DNA of 64,000 nucleotides from Amphibacillus sp052055485. Its GTDB lineage: Bacteria; Bacillota; Bacilli; Bacillales; Amphibacillaceae. Shown in pieces: positions 59,141 to 64,000 of this stretch. The notes below the pieces were generated by a model. That model had not been told where the DNA came from, did no database searches, and saw only the letters and a list, made by a program, of their open reading frames with translations. A program made the translations under genes and the position numbers. The DNA is taken from contig NZ_CP197171.1 of assembly GCF_052055485.1 (NCBI RefSeq), positions 2,480,001-2,544,000 of the forward strand. The letters run 5' to 3'. How positions within the stretch are numbered: the stretch's first letter is position 1; the number at the start of each line of letters is the position of its first letter.

Positions 59141-59306
59141 ATTTACAAATATTCCTGTTGTATAAAATACAAAGTCAAGCAAATACGTTACAAAGCAAGC
59201 GTCAGCTCGCTCTAGTTTTTTGTCTAGAACTTACTTGATAATGATTAATCGTTTATACAACACTAATGATTTATAAACTAACTTCAATGAAAAGGAGGAG
59301 CTTGCA

Positions 59307-62300
59307 ATGAAAAAATTAAAAATCTTGATTTTTTCACTTTTAATGGTTATACCTGTTGTTTATGGAGCGAATAGTAAAGTAGTCGCTTCAGCTGATAATT
59401 TACTTCTAAATAAAGCGGTAGAATATTCAGGTGTAGAAGGTGGAAAAACAGATAGTGGAAATTGGCAGCATCCACACTTAGCAGGAGAAAGTGTCGTTGA
59501 TGGTGACAGTGAAACGAGATGGTCAGCAGATAAAGAAGATGACCAGTGGATCATTATTGACATGGGAGAAGAAAAAAACATTAATCAAATAACTTTAGAT
59601 TTTCATGCGGAAAGTCCTGAATATGAGGTGTTTGTCTCTACTGATGGCGAGACATATGAATCAGTATATATAGAGGAAGAGGGCAGTCAAGGCACGGAAA
59701 AGACAGTATATATTGAGTTAATTGATAAAACTGTACGTTATGTCAAATATCAGCAACATAAAATGTGGCAACATAGTAGTAATGGTCAAAGTTATGGCTC
59801 AAGCTTATATGAGATCGAAGCGTATGAGACTTTTAAAGCTGAAAATATTGATTTACTTTTTAATAAAGAGGTAGAGTACTCGGGTGTAGAAGGTGGAAAA
59901 ACAGATAGTGAAAATTGGCGGTATCCGCAGTTTGCAGGAGAAAATGTCGTTGATGGTGACAGTGAAACGAGATGGTCAGCAGATAAAGAAGATGACCAGT
60001 GGATTATTGTTGACATGGGGGCAGAAAGATATATTAATGAAATCGTTTTAGATTTCCATGCAGAAAGTCCTGAATATGAAGTGTTAATCTCTACTGATAA
60101 TGAGAACTATGAATCGATATATAAAGAGGAAAATGGAAGCCAAGGCAATCCTAATACTCTTTATATAGATGTTGATAACAAACCTGCACGATATGTGAAA
60201 TATCAGCAACATAAAATGTGGCGACATAGTAGTAATGGTCAAAATTATGGCTCAAGTTTATATGCTATTGAGGCTTATGTAAATAAGCGATTACCAGAAA
60301 AGATAAATATTGAAGCAGAACATGTTCTACTAAGTCTAGGAAGATCAAGTCAATTGGAGTATAGCTTAGAACCCGAAGGAGTAGATATTTCACCGGATAG
60401 AATTGTTTGGCATAGTGATAATGAAGATATAGCCACAGTTAACCAAGAAGGTGTAGTTCAAGCACAAGGACTTGGTGAATCAGTTATTACAGCTACTATT
60501 CAAGGGACAGATATAAGTACTAGTATCTCCGTTGAGGTAATTGAAGAAAAATACCAATATTCCTTAATGCGGGAGCGTTGGAGAGAAAGATTAATAGGAA
60601 ATGTTGAAATCAACGATGATGCAGATATTCAAGCTTATCGAGAACAAATTTCAGATAATAGTATGGAATTATGGGATAAGCTAAATACTTCTGAAAATAG
60701 GACTTATTTATGGGAAAGGATTCCTACGGATACAACATCTGCTGATTATACAACCCAATTTAATAATATTAAGAAATTAGCATTGGGATATTATGAGCCA
60801 TCTAGTGAGTTATATCAGAATAAAGAAGTGTATGAAGAAATTCTTAATGCCATTGATTTCATGATTGATGAAAAAAATTATAACGGATCTTATTGGACAG
60901 GTAATTGGTGGGATTGGCAGATTGGTTCCCCTCAGCCATTAATAGATACACTGATTCTACTACATGATGACTTACTCGAACAAGACTATGAAAAACTCGA
61001 AAAATTTGTAAATCCAGTAAAAGGATATGCAAATGATCCAAAGAGACAATGGCCAAGTTATCGAGCGACAGGGGCTAATTTAACTGATATAGCCATTTCA
61101 GTTCTAGGAAGTGCGATTTTGCTGGAAGATGATAGTAGAATTGAATTGGTTACAGAAAGTGTACCTGAAGTGTTAGTTAATGTGACCCGTGGTGATGGTC
61201 TTTACAAAGACGGTTCACTTGTTCAGCATACTTTCTTCCCTTATAACGGGAGTTATGGGAATGAATTATTGAAAGGTGTCGGACGCATTCAAAGTATCCT
61301 TTATGATACAGATTGGGAAATTAATGATAGTAACATGACTAATTTATTTAATGTGATAGATAAAGGTTACTTACAATTAATGACCCACGGAAAGATGCCA
61401 TCAATGTTTTCTGGACGAAGTATATCTAGAGCACCAGGTACTAATCCGTTCACTTCGGAATTTGAGTCAGGCAAAGAAACAATTGCTAATTTAACTTTAA
61501 TTTCAAAATTTGCCCCTGAAGAACTAAAAACAAAAATTGATTCTTATGTTAAGCAATGGGTATTAGATGTAGATGGTTATTTCAATTTTTATAATCAACC
61601 AAGAGATTTTGAAGCAATAGTCGATTTAAAAGATATTATGAATAATCAAGATGTTGTGGCACACGAAGATAGATCGATCACGAATGTGTATGGTTCAATG
61701 GATCGTGTCTTTCAAAAAAATAATGATTACTCTGTAGGAATTAGTATGTATTCTAGTCGAATTGCTAATTATGAATTTGGAAATACGGAAAACAAACGAG
61801 GCTGGCATACAGCTGATGGTATGCTATACCTTTACAATAATGATTTAGCACAGTTTGATGAGGGATATTGGGTAACAATTGATTCAAAACGCTTACCAGG
61901 AACGACAGTTGACACGAAAGCTCTTGCTGATGGTGCAAATCAGTCAACAAGAAGTCCACAATCTTGGGTTGGAGGAAGTACAAATGGTGAACTAGGTGCC
62001 ATTGGTATGTATTTGGATAAAACAAACACAGGTATGTCATTAACCGCTAAGAAGTCATGGTTCTTGCTAGATGGTTACATTGTTAACTTAGGAGCAGACA
62101 TTAATGGAACAACTGATGCAACGATTGAGACTATTCTTGAAAATCGTTTGATTGATCCGAAACATACAGATATTCAGCAAGGAAATACGAATGGTGAGAA
62201 TTATCAGTGGATAAATATTAATGGATCAGATAATCTCAATAATATGGGTTATGTCATTCCAAATACAATGGGAGAAATTGAAATTGAAACAGAAACACGT

Positions 62301-64000
62301 TCCGGGGAATATTTGGATATTAATGGATACTTTGTTAATGATAAAGCATATACAAATGATTTTGTGAAAATTGTAAAGAATCATGGACAATCAGTAGAAG
62401 ATGAAACTTATGAATACATGATTGTACCTGGGAAAACAGATCAGGAAATGGTTCAATTAGCTGAGAGTATTCCATATCAGATGATTAGTAATACAGATAG
62501 TATTCAAGCCATTCAACATCAGAATGTATTAATGGCAAATGTATGGGAGAATAACCAAGAGATTGAAGGCATCCTTATCGAAACACCAATGTCACTTATT
62601 GTTGATGAACAAGAAGATAATGAATATAAGATTACGATGTCAAATCCTGCTCATGGTAATCTAAATTTAGTATTAAGTTTTGAAAGAGAAATTAAACAAG
62701 TTATTGAACAAGATGAGGAATTTTCAGTCGATAGTAACACAATTACTTTAAATACTAATGGGCTACAAGGCGCTTCGAGAACAATTACGATTGAATTAGA
62801 GGCATTACCAGTAGAAGAAGTTGATAAAACAGACTTAAGAGAACTGGTTGAAGCTCATGCAGATAAGCAAGAAGAAGGCTATACAGCAGACAGCTGGGAA
62901 GTATTTGCTGAAGCTATCAGTAACGCCGAAGCAGTATTAGCAGATGAAGAAGCGACACAGGAAGAAGTGAATCAAGCGTTAGAAAACTTGCAAACAGCAC
63001 TTGATCAGTTAGAGGAAAAAGAAGTGGAGCCAGACAAATCTGCCTTAGTTGAATTAATAGAAATAGCAGAGAAATTAACTGAGTCTGACTACACAGAGTC
63101 GAGCTATGCTGATTTAATTGCAGCACTAGATGCTGCTCAAACAGTTTTAGCGGATGAAGAAGCAACGCAAGAAGAAGTGAACCAAGCGTTAGAAAACTTG
63201 CAAACAGCACTTGATCAGTTAGAGGAAAAAGAAGTGGAAGTCAATAAATCAATTTTAGCTGATTTAGTAGAAACAGTAGAAAAATTAACTGAGTCTGATT
63301 ATACAGAAACAAGCTATGCTGATTTAGCTGAAGCGTTAGAAGCAGCTCAAACGATTTTAGCGAATGAAGAAGCGACACAGGAAGAAGTAGACCAAGCTGT
63401 AATTGCTTTGCAAGAAGCCGTTGATCAATTAGAACAAATTGATCCAGAAACTGTCGATAAATCAAAATTAAAAGTGCTGGTTGCACTTCATGCCAATAAG
63501 CAGGAAGAAGACTTTACAATAGACAGTTGGGAAGTATTTGTTGAAGCCTTAAGAAATGCCGAATCTGTGTTGGCAGATGACGAAGTGACACAGGAAGAAG
63601 TCGATCAAGCATTAGAAAACTTACAAACAGCGATTGATCAACTAGAGGAAAAGGTAGATCAATCAGCCTTAGTTGCTTTAGTAAAAGAGGCAGAGAAGCT
63701 GGATGAGACTGATTACACAGAAGCGAGCTATGCTGATTTAGTTGAAGCATTAAAAGCAGCTCAAATGATTTTAGACGCTGATGAAGTCACACAAGAAGAA
63801 GTGGATCAAGCGTTAGAAAACTTACAGACAGCGCTTGATCAGTTAGAGGAAAAAGCAGATAAGTCTGACTTAATTGACTTAGTAGAAGCTGTAGAGGAAT
63901 TAGAAGAAGCTAACTACACAGAAGAAAGCTATGCCGATTTAGTTGAAGCATTAGAGGCTGCTCAAAAGATTTTAGCTGATGAAGAAGTCACGCAAGAAGA
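59307..64000 (+). CDS. Secreted PL8 polysaccharide lyase with F5/8C, Big2 and FIVAR domains (3' end beyond window)
   Basis: The frame is open from an ATG (AAAGGAGGAG) to the window edge, at least 1564 residues. Signal peptide 1-29 (cut near VVASA/DN). Two F5/8-type C carbohydrate-binding domains (about 30-175 and 182-328) share DGDSETRWSADKEDDQWII. A Big2 Ig-like domain spans about 331-412. The PL8 catalytic region is about 416-1170. N591, H641, Y650, R704 and R708 have the same spacing as N349, H399, Y408, R462 and R466 of pneumococcal hyaluronate lyase. Five complete FIVAR repeats start at about 1173, 1243, 1313, 1384 and 1451, with a sixth at 1518. It cleaves hyaluronan- or chondroitin-like chains by elimination; xanthan-like substrates are not excluded. 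It follows a GlcNAc PTS operon. Confidence 0.93.
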   Translation, partial: MKKLKILIFSLLMVIPVVYGANSKVVASADNLLLNKAVEYSGVEGGKTDSGNWQHPHLAGESVVDGDSETRWSADKEDDQWIIIDMGEEKNINQITLDFHAESPEYEVFVSTDGETYESVYIEEEGSQGTEKTVYIELIDKTVRYVKYQQHKMWQHSSNGQSYGSSLYEIEAYETFKAENIDLLFNKEVEYSGVEGGKTDSENWRYPQFAGENVVDGDSETRWSADKEDDQWIIVDMGAERYINEIVLDFHAESPEYEVLISTDNENYESIYKEENGSQGNPNTLYIDVDNKPARYVKYQQHKMWRHSSNGQNYGSSLYAIEAYVNKRLPEKINIEAEHVLLSLGRSSQLEYSLEPEGVDISPDRIVWHSDNEDIATVNQEGVVQAQGLGESVITATIQGTDISTSISVEVIEEKYQYSLMRERWRERLIGNVEINDDADIQAYREQISDNSMELWDKLNTSENRTYLWERIPTDTTSADYTTQFNNIKKLALGYYEPSSELYQNKEVYEEILNAIDFMIDEKNYNGSYWTGNWWDWQIGSPQPLIDTLILLHDDLLEQDYEKLEKFVNPVKGYANDPKRQWPSYRATGANLTDIAISVLGSAILLEDDSRIELVTESVPEVLVNVTRGDGLYKDGSLVQHTFFPYNGSYGNELLKGVGRIQSILYDTDWEINDSNMTNLFNVIDKGYLQLMTHGKMPSMFSGRSISRAPGTNPFTSEFESGKETIANLTLISKFAPEELKTKIDSYVKQWVLDVDGYFNFYNQPRDFEAIVDLKDIMNNQDVVAHEDRSITNVYGSMDRVFQKNNDYSVGISMYSSRIANYEFGNTENKRGWHTADGMLYLYNNDLAQFDEGYWVTIDSKRLPGTTVDTKALADGANQSTRSPQSWVGGSTNGELGAIGMYLDKTNTGMSLTAKKSWFLLDGYIVNLGADINGTTDATIETILENRLIDPKHTDIQQGNTNGENYQWININGSDNLNNMGYVIPNTMGEIEIETETRSGEYLDINGYFVNDKAYTNDFVKIVKNHGQSVEDETYEYMIVPGKTDQEMVQLAESIPYQMISNTDSIQAIQHQNVLMANVWENNQEIEGILIETPMSLIVDEQEDNEYKITMSNPAHGNLNLVLSFEREIKQVIEQDEEFSVDSNTITLNTNGLQGASRTITIELEALPVEEVDKTDLRELVEAHADKQEEGYTADSWEVFAEAISNAEAVLADEEATQEEVNQALENLQTALDQLEEKEVEPDKSALVELIEIAEKLTESDYTESSYADLIAALDAAQTVLADEEATQEEVNQALENLQTALDQLEEKEVEVNKSILADLVETVEKLTESDYTETSYADLAEALEAAQTILANEEATQEEVDQAVIALQEAVDQLEQIDPETVDKSKLKVLVALHANKQEEDFTIDSWEVFVEALRNAESVLADDEVTQEEVDQALENLQTAIDQLEEKVDQSALVALVKEAEKLDETDYTEASYADLVEALKAAQMILDADEVTQEEVDQALENLQTALDQLEEKADKSDLIDLVEAVEELEEANYTEESYADLVEALEAAQKILADEEVTQE

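Noticed and set aside
62917..63750. Series of leucine-rich minus-strand open frames (62917-63210, 63241-63486, 63514-63750)
   Set aside because: They are antisense shadows of the FIVAR repeats of the lyase gene.

Overview
The window looks like chromosome of a low-GC, Gram-positive, spore-forming Bacillaceae-type bacterium. The evidence is AT-rich DNA, strong AAGGAGG-type ribosome binding sites, sigma-A type promoters, CcpA (cre) sites, many PTS genes with PRD regulators, a YwnF-like protein, Zur boxes in front of the cysteine-poor form of ribosomal protein S14, and a small Sda checkpoint-kinase-inhibitor gene. The species cannot be named from sequence alone. No rRNA, tRNA, complete insertion sequence, phage region or CRISPR array was recognised.

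Layout. 0-7 kb: a GntR/ABC transporter operon (minus strand), a YwnF-like protein, sda (minus), a small membrane protein, proC, a HelD-type helicase (minus), and rpsN behind two Zur boxes. 7-14 kb: a zinc-type alcohol dehydrogenase, a beta-lactamase-fold serine hydrolase, and a divergent pair of a double-HTH MerR regulator and a short UvrA-like ABC protein. 14-21 kb: a sugar/sugar-acid cluster with a DUF1537 kinase and an Asp/Glu-racemase-fold protein, divergent from a PRD regulator, fructose-type PTS EIIA, EIIB and EIIC, and a class II aldolase. 22-26 kb: an ECF sigma factor leading an operon with a membrane protein, two ABC ATPases and an ABC permease. 27-36.7 kb: a ten-gene plus-strand catabolic region with two MFS transporters, two zinc dehydrogenases, a class II aldolase, a DeoR regulator, a PfkB kinase, an aldo/keto reductase and an AlsE-like epimerase. 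37.4-43.3 kb: a PRD regulator with its own EIIA domain, ascorbate-type EIIB and EIIC, and transketolase. 44-49.4 kb: a small membrane protein, a DsbA-like thioredoxin-fold protein, and a MoxR/DUF58/DUF4129 operon plus a carboxylesterase. 50-54 kb: a second GntR/ABC/permease operon, an ECF sigma factor and a 42-residue DUF3918-like protein. 54.5-64 kb: a 6-phosphogluconolactonase-like protein; then EIIA(Glc), a BglG/GlcT-type antiterminator behind a visible RAT/terminator leader, a NagP-like GlcNAc EIICB, and the first 1564 codons of a secreted PL8 polysaccharide lyase with FIVAR repeats.

How the genes fit together. Most of the window is for taking up and breaking down carbohydrates. Three PTS systems and two MFS carriers feed dehydrogenases, kinases, an epimerase, two aldolases and transketolase, so unusual sugars or polyols would enter the pentose-phosphate and glycolytic pools. 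At the right end, a PL8 lyase of the hyaluronate/chondroitin type lies beside a GlcNAc-type PTS permease. This suggests outside cleavage of a GlcNAc-containing glycosaminoglycan followed by uptake of the amino sugar.

The most unusual content lies between genes. Three separate intergenic regions carry arrays of a hairpin-bearing unit with a 52-bp period, eight full units in the largest. The arrays are interleaved with dispersed GTTGCACAA stem-loops and with a longer dispersed repeat of about 300 bp. These modules recur together in at least two loci and are not explained by any gene.
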